Of a DNA stretch of 64,000 nt, positions 23,095-34,534 are shown piece after piece. The notes under the pieces are model-generated. The model was not told where the DNA came from. It made no database searches and worked only from the letters and a program-made list of their open reading frames with translations. The stretch lies in assembly GCA_033439685.1 (NCBI GenBank), contig JAUEDM010000003.1, positions 464,001 to 528,000 on the forward strand. The letters are read 5' to 3'. A program made the translations under genes and the position numbers. Every line of letters starts with the position of its first letter. The stretch's first letter is position 1. Origin of the DNA: Apodospora peruviana. Taxonomy: Eukaryota; Ascomycota; Sordariomycetes; Sordariales; Lasiosphaeriaceae.

Positions 23095-24623
23095 GGCGGG
23101 GCCGTCCACGCCGAAACACCTCGCGTCGACGCCGTAGACGGTGATAGAGATGAACGGGCACGACGGAACGCAGTGCTGCTGATGCGGATGCGAATGTATG
23201 CAGAACTACATCGACGACGGGTAGTGGCCCTCGAACGGGAACGGGGACTTGTGCCTTACAACCCCCTCCCGCTCCCGGCGGCCGACGACGGGAGACCCGT
23301 TCTCTTAGTCCCCCTCCCAGCGGCCGGCGACGAGAGAGTCTTTTTCTTACTATCCCCGGACCAAATATAATGAGAGGACGACTCACCCGCCGACAACAAA
23401 ATAGAGCCGACCACTTTTAGAAGGGGTACGTGCCTTTGCGCCTTACATGCATTGGAGGGCTGGAAGGGGGACGCACATTGAGATGGCTGGAGTTACTGGT
23501 TGTTCGGGATATATGCACTAGCTTTTTAAGGGTCTTGCGAGTAGGTAGGTAGGTAGGTAGGTAGATGGTAGGGGGATGGGAGCGACGACATATTCTGGCT
23601 TTGGCCCTTTCTCGCATCGGGATCATTGGAGTCCATAGGTACTTACTTAGCTGTTGTTTTTGTGCTTTTGTACAGCGATCTTCAAGGCTTCAAGCTATCT
23701 TTGAACTTTTCTCCCTGCAACAGGCATCGTGGGTGAATTCCCCTGCGGGCTAGGTACTACACGCTCTCCACTGAGTGTGATGTACAGAGCGAGATGGATC
23801 CTGTACCATGTAAGGCTACAACCGCTAGCGCAAAGCCAGTGTGCCGGGCTCGACCCGAAAGACCCGATCTTCGCATTCACTTGTTGAAGGTTGGTGCTGG
23901 CTTGGCTCAAACCCAATCAAGATGGATAGGTATGAAAGTTGGGCAGCGCTGGGGTCGAATGAAAGTTTAAGGTATGGTGGTTTTTGACCGCAAAGCTAAC
24001 TTTGGCTACGGATAGGCTGGGCTATAATCCGTACATACGCACACGCGTCGAGATATGCTTAAGAGAACCCTCCGGGGCTTCATCATCCCCCAGCCCGACT
24101 TCTAGATGCCCGGGCCGGGTGGCTGGCCTCCAATTGAATAATTACCCGCACCCGCAGCGCAGCAGCGGCCGGGGGTCGTGGAGGTGGGGAGGGAGTTTCC
24201 CCGCTACTTTCCGAAATCTGGAGTTGCATCAGGGGTACAACTCTCGCACCTCTGCCGAACAGCCATTCCGAGGGCGGAGACCTTCAAGCGCGGCATTGCA
24301 GGTCGGCCAAACGACGGAGGGAAGCGGCTCCAGGCTAGGTCCGGGGACGGATTGGTTTAGTTTCTTTGGCGATGACTTTGTTTTCTTTCTCTTTTTTTCA
24401 ATTTCACTTGTTTGTTCATTCAGATACCATTTTTCTGCTGTAATTGTTGTCGAAGAAAGCCGCCATCCCGTTGTGACGATACCCCGAATTGCCGAGCAAC
24501 TTCCCCAACGCTGCGGCATCTTGGATTGTCCCTTCAATACCCGCCCAGCTTTGCTTCGCCCATTGTCTTGCCAATTTCACCTCCAACAAACAAACTGCCT
24601 CAGACAACACACATTTTCACAAA
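23095..24623. other. Intergenic between co-directional genes
   Basis: Contains a GTAG tetranucleotide run (23541-23564) and the promoter of the CoA-transferase gene. Open frames here lack domains. No other gene seen. Confidence 0.55.
23541..23564. repeat. (GTAG)n microsatellite
   Basis: Six consecutive GTAG units. The TAGGTAGG word also occurs singly or doubled in many other intergenic regions of this window. Confidence 0.9.
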
Positions 24624-26375
24624 ATGCCGTCCGCAGCACTGTGCATGAGGACGCTGAGAGCGTACTCCAAGTACGGCCAGAATGTTCGTCTCCCTTTATC
24701 TTTCTCCTTTATCTTTCTCTTCTCTTCATACCTTGTGTCTTAGGTAGTCAGAAAATTGGCTAACCCAAGGCCACTGAACAACGCTGCCACCGGCCCAAAC
24801 AGCATGCAGCACTCTTTGCCCGTGCCTTCTCCGCCTCGGCGCGGAGAGCCGAGATCAACAAGGTCTACCCGTCGGCCGCGAAAGCCCTGGAGGACATGAA
24901 GCCCAACACCACCCTGCTGTGCGGCGGTTTCGGCCTCTGCGGTGTTCCCGACACGCTGATCAACGAGATCATGAACAAGCCCGAGATCACGGGCATCACA
25001 GCCGTATCCAACAACGCCGGCACCGACAACAGCGGCCTCGGCCAGCTGCTCAAGACCAAGCAAATCAGCAAGATGATCGCTTCATACATCGGCGAGAACA
25101 AGACGTTCGAAAAAATGTACCTGACCGGCGAGGTCGAGCTGGAACTGACGCCCCAGGGCACGCTGGCTGAGCGGTGCGCCGCCGGCGGTAAAGGAATCCC
25201 GGCCTTTTACACCCCCGCCGCGTTTGGTACCGTCGTGCAGACGGGCGAGCTGCCGCTCCGTAACAAGGCCGACGGCAGCCCGGACCAGTTCTCGTACCCC
25301 AAGGACGTGAAAGTGTTCAACGGCAAGAGTTATCTGCTTGAGCACAGCATTGCGGGCGACTATGCTTTCGTCAAGGCGTGGCGTGCCGACCGGCTGGGCA
25401 ACTGCCAGTTCCGCCTGGCGGCCAACAACTTCAACGGCGCCATGGGCCGCAACGCCAAGATGACCATCGTGGAAGCCGAGGAGATCGTCGAGCCGGGCGC
25501 GATCCCGCCCGAGGCTGTTCATCTCCCGGGCATCTACGTCAAGCGGGTCATCCAGAGCACGACCGAGAAGAAGATTGAAAAGTACACGTGGGCCAAGGAC
25601 GACAGCGATCCCGAGGCCAAGAAAGCGCTGGGGACCGGCGATACCGCTGCCAAGCGGGAGCGTATCGTGCGCCGCGCCGCCAAGGAGTTCAAGAACGGCA
25701 TGTATGCCAACCTGGGCATCGGCATGCCGATGCTCGCGCCCGGGTTCGTGGGCGAGGACGTCGAGGTGCAGCTGCAGAGCGAGAACGGCATCCTGGGTCT
25801 CGGCCCGTACCCGAAGAAGGGCGAGGAGGACGCGGACCTGATCAACGCCGGCAAGGAGACCGTCACGCTCAAGCCCGGCGCCTGTGTGTTTGGTAGCGAG
25901 GAGAGCTTCGGCATGATCCGCAGCGGCCGCATCAACCTGACTATCCTCGGCGCTATGCAGGTTAGTGCGTCTGGCGACCTGGCCAACTGGATGCTGCCGG
26001 GCAAGGTCAAGGGCTTCGGAGGTGCCATGGACCTCGTCAGCAACCCCAGCGCTACCAAGGTTGTTGTTACGATGGAGCACACGGACAAGAAGGGCAACGC
26101 CAAGATCGTCAAGCAGTGTGCTTTCCCACTGACTGGCAAGGCGTGCGTGTCGAGGATTATCACCGAATTGGTTTGTTTACCCTATTCATCATGCCCTGGT
26201 TTATACGGGTGAAAGACATGTTTGCTAACGATGGTCTACGCAGGGTGTATTTGACGTTGATTTTGCCCACGGGCTCACCCTGATCGAGATTGCTGATGGC
26301 GTGACGGTTGAGGAGATCAAGGCCAAGACTGAGGCGCCATTTACCGTTGCTGAGGACCTCAAGCCCATGCTATAG
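24624..26375 (+). CDS. Succinyl-CoA:3-ketoacid CoA transferase (SCOT), mitochondrial
   Basis: Model join(24624..24683,24770..26170,26244..26375), 530 residues, matching the ~520 of the family. The N-terminus is rich in Ala, Arg and Ser (MPSAALCMRTLRAYSKYG..., then FARAFSASARRAE), a plausible mitochondrial presequence. The alpha-type half has GGFGLCGVPDTLI and NNAGTDNSGLGQLL. The beta-type half has GIGMPMLAP and SENGILGLGPYP, whose Glu is the one that forms the acyl-CoA thioester intermediate. It transfers CoA between succinyl-CoA and a 3-keto acid; in fungi related enzymes can use acetate. The first intron (donor GTTCGT, acceptor AAG) is phase-forced because an in-frame TAA lies just before 24770, so the presequence is the least certain part. 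Confidence 0.93.
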
Positions 26376-26885
26376 AGTGATCTATGTAGGAGTGAAAGTC
26401 GGATACTGCTTGGCGGATGATTGTCGGATGACACATGATCCGAATTGTCACAACTAATGTTGTTTTGTGTGATGTACATATTTTATTATCTTGGGTCAGT
26501 ATATTGGTTAAGATTATTTCTTCCAAAATGGAATACAATATAGCGGATTGTTCTTTTTGATATTTTAGTTGGCAGATTGTATGGCATTCTCTTATTTTAT
26601 GCATCTCACGTTTGATGCAAATTCGGGCCTTCACGGATGTCCATTCACCCATCAAACCAGGCATACAATTGAATGGCAAAAAGGTCATCTCATTCTGTTG
26701 TATTTGAGCTGGTGCTCTCTCCTGTAAGAATGATAACTTAGGGATGACAAGAAAAAACCGATGCTAGCCTCCCCAGAACCTCCTGTTTATCGTTGGCCGT
26801 CTCTTAAACACACCAAACCCAAGGCGTTCAACAATCCCCAATACTATTATTACTACCTTAAAACTAACCGCTGTTGACATAACAC
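26376..26885. other. Intergenic, convergent 3' flanks
   Basis: AT-rich spacer between SCOT (+) and the CRAL-TRIO gene (-). Nothing else seen. Confidence 0.6.
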
Positions 26886-28948
26886 TTAATCAACATCATC
26901 CGCAGACGTCGTCATCGCCACCGGAGCAGGAGGAGGCGGCACCGCCCCATTAGCCTTCTCGTCCACAACCGCCGCGGACACCTGAGGTCTAGCAGCTTCC
27001 GCTTGCGCCGCAGCAGAAGGGTAATAATTCAACTTGCCACCTGGCTGCAACACGCCAGTGCGGTCATAGTACGACCTAGCCCGGATATACGGGTCCAGAT
27101 TCCAGTAGTCTTCCCTCAGCTTGACCGCCAGAGCATTACGCTTCGCCTTGATCTCAGCCGAGTCCGGATTCTGGATCCACTGCATCGTGGCGCTCTCGTA
27201 CTCCTTGACGAGCGCCTCACGGCCGGCGAGGAGCCGGTCGCGCGTAGCCACGTCCTTCATCTTGTCGTTCTCGCCAGCGACCGGCTCCACGTAGCTGTAT
27301 ACCCAGTCCTCCTGGCCGTCGAGCTCCTTGGGGATCTGGTTGAGCGGAATGAACCCCTCCATGTCCCTAACATTGTTGGTGAAGTGCACCTTGCTAGCGA
27401 CGACTGGGTCGAGCCAGCCTCTGATGATTTTCCAGATGCCTGTCGTTGTGAATTTTGTTAGCCCTGGGGCAATTTGAGGCAGTTTGGGGGTTACTTTTTG
27501 GGGGGTTTTCTTACCTTGGAAAAGCCACGGGGACTTATGTACCAGGACCGCACCAAGGGACTCCGGATAGTTGGCCTCAAAACACTTAATCATGAATTTC
27601 ACTGGTGTGTAGTCCTGGACACAACGAAAGTTAGCCAACATCAACACATCAGGCTGTGGCCGGAGCACTCACCATGTTTGCCATCGAAAAGTCGGTCATA
27701 TCGAAAACAACGGTCTGTACCAATGGTCAGCTGGTTATCCATCATTGATATATTTCAAACGAATCGACTCACCGCCGTGTCCACTGGGGACTGGAGCAGC
27801 ATGCGACAAGTCTCAATGAGATAAACAGTATATCTTTCAAGACTTGCTTCTTCCTGTTCACCCTGCTTATGCAGCCTGACCCTGACAACGCAGATCGGCC
27901 GACCTTGTTTGTCTGTCCCGTGCACATAGCTCTTGCCCATTCTGAGCTGAGCGAGGAAGTCGTGTCCCATCTTCTTCGCGGCTGGATCACTGTCATTTTT
28001 CTCGGCTTCTAGAGCAGCAGCATCTCCGTTCTTCATGATGTCCTCGTCGACCTTCATCTCATGCGCCCGCCACTTCATAGTTGAGATGAGCATAATGAGC
28101 GCCTTCTCGACGTCCCATTTTCGCGCTCTGAGGAAGCGGAGCACGAGCGCGTCTGGGTGGTCATGTTTCACCATGGTCCAGATGGTGTTCCGTATGGATT
28201 CCGGAGTCTCACTGGCCAGCGTGTCGTAGAAGTGCTTCACCTGGCCGTACTTATCTTCGTCGCCGTGGTTCCCCGAGAGCACGCCGCCAGCCTGAGGAGT
28301 ACTCTCGACCTCAGTCGACTCCTCTGAGGCTTCCCCATCCTTCTTGCCCCTTTTCAAGAACCCCATCCGGCTCTTTCTCTTTTTGGCGTCAGGCGAGACA
28401 GGGGCCTTCTCACTCGGCGCACTATTCGACGCAGCGCTGGATCCCTCCGGCGCAATACCGCAGACTTGGAAGATGAGTTGCCATATGCGCCGGACCTTTT
28501 CTTCTTGCTCAGGCGTGAGATTGCCAGGCCGGCCGGCAGGTATTTCTCCTGACATGGCTTCGATAATTTCGGCAGTCTTTTCCAAAGGTTGAGGTCTTGA
28601 TGTCGCCTTCTTGGACTGAACAGTGTACAATAAAGTGAATCCTAAACCGAGTCCTCCGCCGAAGATGCAAAGAAGGCTGAGGAAGTGTCCTGATATAGCA
28701 CTGGAATGCCTTGTTGCCTGTTGGTATTTGACTTGGCCACAGGCAGATATACTTGAAGGAATCCGAGGTCTTGAAAATCGGCGCCCAACGGTTGAAAAGT
28801 TGCGAGCGGAAACACCACGGTAGGCGCAAGGATCGAGATACACCGGGCGAATGCGGCCCAGGGAGCAGGTCAAATTGATCCCGAGACAAGGAGACGTCGA
28901 GAAGCGAAGATGAGCAAGCTGGGACGGAAGAGTCGACGAGGCGCGCAT
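26886..28948 (-). CDS. Sec14/CRAL-TRIO lipid-transfer protein, Csr1-like, with N-terminal extension and membrane segment
   Basis: Model complement(join(26886..27439,27515..27614,27673..27714,27773..28948)), 623 residues. The first ~75 residues are Arg/Ser-rich and nearly free of acidic residues, like a mitochondrial presequence. A hydrophobic span follows at about 88-110 (FLSLLCIFGGGLGLGF...). The segment NLTPEQEEKVRRIWQ resembles the start of yeast Csr1. A CRAL-TRIO-N part (ALVLRFLRARKWDVEKAL) and the lipid-binding CRAL-TRIO domain (VVFDMTDFSMANM, VHKSPWLFQGIWKIIRGWLDP) follow, then a Pro-rich tail. Such proteins carry phosphatidylinositol and related lipids between membranes. An internal ATG at 28555 (MSGEIPAG) could give a shorter soluble form. 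The 5' end of the open frame upstream of 28948 has no ATG. Confidence 0.88.
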
Positions 28949-29900
28949 AAGGTATATATCTAGCAATCGAGGATCAGACGAAAGGTCGGCACGCGCGCAT
29001 CTGGTTTATGTGAATCAACGTGCAGGTCCAGTACATAAGGTGTGTACAGCCACAGGACAGCCAGGTTTGACCCAATGGCAGCGAGAGGGCGGCTGATCCG
29101 GAGCGCCCGTGTCAGCTCCGAGCAGCGCAAAGGAAGTCCCAAACAACCAGTGCGGCGCAAAAGCAAGGTGACAGCAGGAGCAAGCACAGAAGCGAGCGCA
29201 ACTCTCCAGAAAAGGTAAGGTAAGGAACGTACAGGTTAGACGGACGGCGGAGAGATGGAAAGCCAGTTGTAGTAAAACGTTGCTTTCTCGAGACAAGCCG
29301 TTAGAAATATGATGGATGACGGGACGAGAGAGAGAGGGTCAAGTAATCTGCCCGCAAAGAAACGACTAGTGCGCTCCGCTCTTCAGTCTTGAATTCTCAA
29401 TCCGGAGTGGGGACGAGGTACCGAACATCTACTGAGCACGGGATGAGATCCGGGCCTGGTTGTCGAAATTTGTCGGGACGGGATTGTTTAAGTCTCCGTG
29501 TGGGTGTGTTGTGCAATGCCAGCAGCTTTCGACTTCTGGGATTTGGGTTCCGGTTGCTCCGCGTCCCGAGAGAGATGATGAATCGTAACAAATGTCACTG
29601 CCCTGGCTGCCAGACGGCCCCGGGGGAATGACCGATCCACCGACTTGTGTGGCGGCGCAACTTCTTGGCGGTTGGCTCCAGGTTTTAGCGGTGCACGCGG
29701 TGATTACCTAGTGTAGAGACGTCGTTACTGAATTTGAGCCCCTCCATCCGATGAGGGGCAGCAGCAAGCCACCAACACTGACCAGATATTGTGGAGTATT
29801 GACAAAGCATCCCAGACGCGTCTGGCAGCAGCCCGGTCTGTGGTTAACATCCACGACGAATTACCTCCAAAGAACCTCGACAACGATAGCAGAACACGCC
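28949..29900. other. Shared divergent promoter region
   Basis: Between the CRAL-TRIO gene (-) and DAM1 (+). Short open frames only. No feature beyond presumed promoters. Confidence 0.55.
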
Positions 29901-30685
29901 ATGGCTAGCGAGGACCCAAAGCACGCGCGGTCAACGTCGCGGACACGCACATCGCGACCGACCACACCGCTCCGACCCTCCTCGCGCTCCTCCTTCCGGG
30001 AGTCGGCGAGCAAGAGCGTCTCCGGCGACGCGCCGTTCCCGCTCAACACGTTCGAGCCCGCCTTCGCCGAGCTGTCGGACGCCATGGCCGACCTCGAGGC
30101 CAACATGATGCACTTCCAGATCATGCACGAGAGCCTGGCGCGCTTCAGCGAGAGCTTCGCCAGCTTCATGTACGGCCTGAACATGAACGCTTTTTGCGTC
30201 GATTTCCCCGAGGGTCCTTTACCAGAGTCGTTTAGGAGGATGAAGCAGCAGGAAGAGAATCAGCCACCACAGCAGCAGGGGGGTAAGTAGTCTTCGAGTC
30301 TCTGAAGGGTTTGTTTGAGGATTTCTGGACCGAGCTAACGATAGTAATCACAGCCTCTTCGCGGGTACCGGAGAAAGCTTCGACAGAGTTTGATGGCGAG
30401 ACTACCTTTATGTGCGTAACAGGTTGCCAATTGGCTGTTTCTTGTTGGCTAACCGCTCTTCAAACATTTAGGACTACGGACACGTCGTTTGTAGACAACC
30501 CTACCACATCCTCGAAACCGACGCCGAAGAAATTCCAGACCCAAACTCCCGGAACTCGCCAGTCGCGCATGCCTGCGCCGTCCACTAGTTCTAGAGGAGG
30601 GACGACAGCAAGGGGCGGGCGCGGAGGCACGAGAGGGGCGCGACCTAGTGGGCTCGCGCGTGCTCGAGGCCGAGGCGTAAGATGA
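29901..30685 (+). CDS. DAM1: DASH/Dam1 complex subunit Dam1
   Basis: Model join(29901..30282,30354..30411,30472..30685), 217 residues. The conserved core reads PFPLNTFEPAFAELSDAM, then DLEANMMHFQIMHESL and FSESFASFMYGLNMNAFCVDFPEGP, the signature of fungal Dam1. It is a subunit of the ring-forming DASH complex that couples kinetochores to spindle microtubules. The N-terminus is Ser/Thr/Arg-rich and likely phosphorylated (Aurora-type R-x-S/T sites such as RTSRP are present). The C-terminus is basic Gly/Arg-rich (RGGTTARGGRGGTRGARP), resembling an RGG segment and fitting microtubule or nucleic-acid contact; that last point is inference. The exon-2 donor falls inside an ATG codon. Confidence 0.92.
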
Positions 30686-30961
30686 ACTTCTGGCTAGGTC
30701 GCCGGTGGAAGAGTTAGGATTGATTTTGATACCCACAGATGGTGCCGCTTGATGGCTGTCAGTAGTAGCGGTGATGACATGTGACTAGTGTTGCTGGCCG
30801 TGGGCATATTTCGCCCACGATGTCGCCGACGCATGGAGTGGCGGCAGTGAAGGAAATCTGTCTGCGAGCTGGTGCTGAAGAAGCTCCGCTCAAGACAGGG
30901 CTTGATGTAAGAGTGATCGTATAGCACTATTATCGACGACAACCGCGTGCACGGTCACCTG

Positions 30962-31406
30962 TCAAGAGTCGCATGTGGCCTTTTCCAGGCAAGCTTTCAC
31001 TTGGTCCACGTAGTCTTCTTCGTTGACATTGGCACCACCACCAGCCCAGGACTTGGCTAGCAGGGCAATTGTCTTGCTCCTCGACTTAAGCCCCTGAGTA
31101 ATCTGCAGGTCTGATTTAGGGACATTTAAAATCTACGCATATATGAATAAAAAGCGGTGTAGGTGGATGGTTAGTCACACTTGAACCCACCTCGCTGAGA
31201 ACCTTGACGACCGCCTTATTTGCCTCTCCCTCCCGCGCCTGTGCGGATACGCACACTTCGATGGCCTCGTCGTCGACGGAAAGGACTCCCTCGCGGGCCT
31301 TGCTGGCGCCTGGCTTGACATTGCACCGGATGTAGAGCATGCCACCCCGTGGTGAAGACTTTTTCGTTGCAGCGTACCATATTGCTCTACTCGAGGCTGT
31401 TGCCAT
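30962..31406 (-). CDS. UPF0235 / DUF167 family protein
   Basis: Model complement(join(30962..31132,31191..31406)), 128 residues. Exon 1 carries LYIRCNVKPGASKAREGVLSV and QAREGEANKAVVKVLSE; exon 2 carries LNVPKSDLQITQGLKSRSKTI. These are the conserved blocks of the YggU/UPF0235 family found from bacteria to man. The molecular function is not established. The length is normal for a fungal member and the intron is phase 0. It is divergent to the peroxiredoxin gene with 584 bp between start codons. Confidence 0.92.
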
Positions 31407-31990
31407 TGATTGATGGTAGGGTAGGTATGTCTGGTTTCGATGGGATATAGAGGACCGGGACAGAGGATCGCGTTGTAATTGAAGTTATAGAAATTAGGTT
31501 ATCCGTACCAGGTTACTACGAGGCTGATAAGAGGTGCCGAACTTTTGCGCTCCCACAGGGGTTCAGCATGATACACCTCGGTGATACATATTCCATGTGC
31601 TCTTATATAATGCACTTAGGTATTTATATATAAATGCTAAAATAACCCAAAGAATCAACCGTTAGACTGTAAGTCTGTTTCATGAGTTAATCTGCCATAT
31701 TTTCAGGCCTCCCTTCGAAAGGTGACCAATACAATTCCCCGGCCTAGAAATAGATGGCTGGGTGGAACCTCCCAGCACACAATACAGGGGTCTGTGAACA
31801 GTTCCCCGGTGATGTCATCTGAAACCCGCCCGAGCTGTCCTCCAATTGAGAGCTTCAATCCAACGACAACAACCCAATTCAGCCGCCTCAACAACAAAGC
31901 TTCAAAATAAGCCAGTCTCACCAGGCAAATCTCAGCTTTCTTCACATTCACCACACACCAACAACCCAAGAACACCTCATCTCATTCAGA
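31407..31990. other. Shared divergent promoter region
   Basis: Between the UPF0235 gene (-) and the peroxiredoxin gene (+). AT-rich around 31590-31640. No gene seen. Confidence 0.55.
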
Positions 31991-32728
31991 ATGTCCTTCC
32001 GAACAGTAACAATGCGGCTCCGGTCGCAGCCCATGATGACCCGACTCGCAACACCCTCCGCAGCAGCTCGAAGCTTCCACTCCACCCGGCCGGCCTTCAT
32101 CAAGGTCGGAGACCCGCTTCCCGACCTGGATGTGCTCATGGAGGACACCCCGGGGCACAAGGTGAACCTGGCCGAGGAGGCCAAGAAGAGCAACAACATG
32201 ATCCTGTTGGGCGTGCCGGCCGCTTTCTCGGGGTCGTGCTCGCAAAAGCATATCCCGTCGTACATCAACCACCCCAAGACCAAGGAGTTCGATACCGTCG
32301 CCGTGGTGTCGGTTAATGATGTTTTTGTGTGAGTTACAACACATTGTTTCTCTCAAAGCTAGTGAAGAAAGGAAATCTGCTAACGTACGGAAATATAGTA
32401 TGAAGGCGTGGGCTGAGGCGCTTAATCCTGGTAATCAGTACAATGTGAGTTTCTCTTCCTCAATGTCATCTTGCTACTAGGTATCCAAAGATATCCATTA
32501 GAGATGGTCATCGCCCTAACCACGAGAGGATAGATCCGCTTCCTCGCCGACCCAACCGGTAGATTCACAAAGGCCCTGGACTTGGCGTTCGACGGTTCCG
32601 CCATCTTTGGCGGCGACCGGTCCAAGCGCTATGCCATCATCGTGGAGGACGGCAAGGTCAAGTCCGTGGCGGTCGAGCCCGACAACACGGGCACCAACGT
32701 GTCGATGGCTGACAAGGTCCTTGGATGA
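31991..32728 (+). CDS. Mitochondrial 1-Cys/atypical peroxiredoxin, Prx5/Ahp1 type
   Basis: Model join(31991..32328,32399..32444,32534..32728), 192 residues. The basic, Ser/Arg-rich N-terminus (MSFRTVTMRLRSQPMM... to SFHSTRP) looks like a mitochondrial presequence. The redoxin core has VGDPLPDLDV, then LLGVPAAFSGSCS with the peroxidatic Cys83 (codon 32237-32239) and HIPSYI. After the introns come VSVNDVFVMKAWAE, FLADPTGRFTKAL and RYAIIVEDGKV, a typical Prx5 order. It should reduce hydrogen and alkyl peroxides. The active-site loop is PAAFSGSC rather than the commoner PGAFTPTC; the essential Cys and the hydroxyl three residues before it are kept. Confidence 0.93.
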
Positions 32729-33207
32729 GCGAAACTTGATAGAGAGGGTTGGTAGATGCTCAGTTTTTGAGAAGACTTGCTCATCATCGGGCAGTTTATC
32801 TGTATTGTATTATAATACACGTAATCGGAGAAGGCTGGTGTATGTTCTTCACTCTTTAAGGATGATGTGCAATTCTCTTGAGATTTGGGCACAGTTCAAG
32901 TATTCATGCATGAGTTTGTGACAAAGGTCTTGCGAATAATATCCGCCCTGAATTGTTCTGTGTCGTCAGATCTCTACCAACTGTAACAACCAACATCGTT
33001 TTGTCTGCCTCGTTGAGCTGTGCTCCTTGTTCCATGATCTAACTTGAACGAATCCAGTGTTTTCCGAGCGAAAGCTGCCATCGCATATATTTAGGGTTTC
33101 TCACGTTCAGGCTTCACAACCTACTATGAAGGGAGCTGTAGGATAATACTCGTTCGGTTTGGCCTTTTTGTTTTTCATAGGTAGCAATATCAAGTGTACC
33201 ATCTTAT
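32729..33207. other. Intergenic, convergent 3' flanks
   Basis: Between the peroxiredoxin (+) and HIT (-) genes. Nothing supported beyond untranslated 3' sequence. Confidence 0.6.
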
Positions 33208-33928
33208 TTACATCTTGGACTTGATTTCCTCGCACAAAGCCTTGAGGTCATCCATCTCGATCTTTTGCTGGGGCCAACCGATGCCCAGACCTTCCTCCTT
33301 GTTGGGTTTGGGGATCTGGCATTGTTGTTAGTCTCAGTTTAGGATTATGTTGAACTCCGAACAAAAATAAGAAATATACCATGTGAAAGTGAACCTATTA
33401 CACAAATGGTTAGTATATAATCAAGACGAAATATGATATGAGGATGAGAACTTACATGATCAACCTCCTGATGCGCAAGACGCCCATTGTTCTGGAGGAT
33501 ATTGTAGTCCTTTGCGCCGCTTGCGAGGGCGAGTTTCTTGGCGATGGGCTACATACACCCCATTAAAAATATTGCTCTCTCATCAATCCTGTGCAAGGAA
33601 GACATACCAAAAGCTCGGTGAGGTGGTCATCGGGGATGTCGGTCAACTTTTCGCCATGGGCCTTGGGGATTACGAGCTAAATATCCTCTCATATTAGTCT
33701 AAAATGAGGAGGTAAAGTGTATAGATAGATGAGAAACGTACGGCATGGCCACGGCTTAGGGGGTTGATGTCGAGAAAGGCAAGGGTCTTGTCGCTCTCAA
33801 AGAGCTTGAAGCATGGGATATCGCCTGTTTGTTGTGACAACGGTCAGCTTCATGCAGTTTCGTGGGACTGAGAGGAACTTGCCCTTGATGATATTGCAGA
33901 AAATACAGGAAGCCATTTTGCTCGCCAT
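33208..33928 (-). CDS. HIT-family nucleotide hydrolase (Hint/Hnt1-like)
   Basis: Model complement(join(33208..33315,33380..33394,33456..33548,33608..33676,33742..33824,33883..33928)), 137 residues, six exons. Exon 1 has CIFCNIIKG, the next FESDKTLAFLDINPLSRGHALVIPK, and exons 4-6 join to NNGRLAHQEVDHVHFHMIPKP, giving the histidine triad HVHFHM. Hint enzymes hydrolyse adenosine 5'-phosphoramidate-type substrates. Two splicing oddities are seen: the first intron begins GCAAGT (a GC-AG intron), and the fifth exon is only 15 nt (VHFHM). ATG 33916 is an equally good start four codons downstream. Divergent to MOG1. Confidence 0.9.
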
Positions 33929-34534
33929 TGATGTATGTGTTTGTAACGACGAATCGTGACACAATGGGACGACGGATGACCTGACGACCGGTCGCACGGT
34001 ATTTGATCTACGATCCGGATGTAATGGGACGGATAACTTATTAGCGCTGGAGCGGGGTAGCTAGCTTCATTGTTGCGCTCAGCAACTTGAAGCTCTCACA
34101 TCAACATGCACCTGGGACCCTAACCCTATCTATCTTCAGATCGCATTATGTTTGTTTTATTTGTCGTTTCAACTTTTTTATTCCCATCAACTTATGGCCG
34201 CTGTAATCAGGCCAGACTATGAAGGATCACGACTACTATTAGTAGCGCATTGTGTAACTTGTCGTCCAAACCAACCACGACCAACAGATCAGGGAGTCGT
34301 TGCCTTGTGTGCCACACGCGGGTGCTGCGAGGAAGCTCAGCCCCGCATGCTGCCCCGCGCCCGCGCCGTCTGCTTCATTACCCACTTCCCATCGCATCGC
34401 GCGGCCATCGCAACCATCCACAGCCTGGCTTGTTGTTCTTAAATCTTCAAGAAACAAAACACCATCCCGCGATATCTTTGTCGTTATATCCTTCCTACAA
34501 GTACATTACAAGACAGTCGGACAACCAGAAAGCC
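33929..34534. other. Shared divergent promoter region
   Basis: Between the HIT gene (-) and MOG1 (+). No additional feature supported. Confidence 0.55.

Noticed and set aside
25082..26080. Long minus-strand open frame opposite the SCOT gene
   Set aside because: It mirrors a GC-rich conserved coding region; its translation is low-complexity Leu/Ala/His without any family signature.
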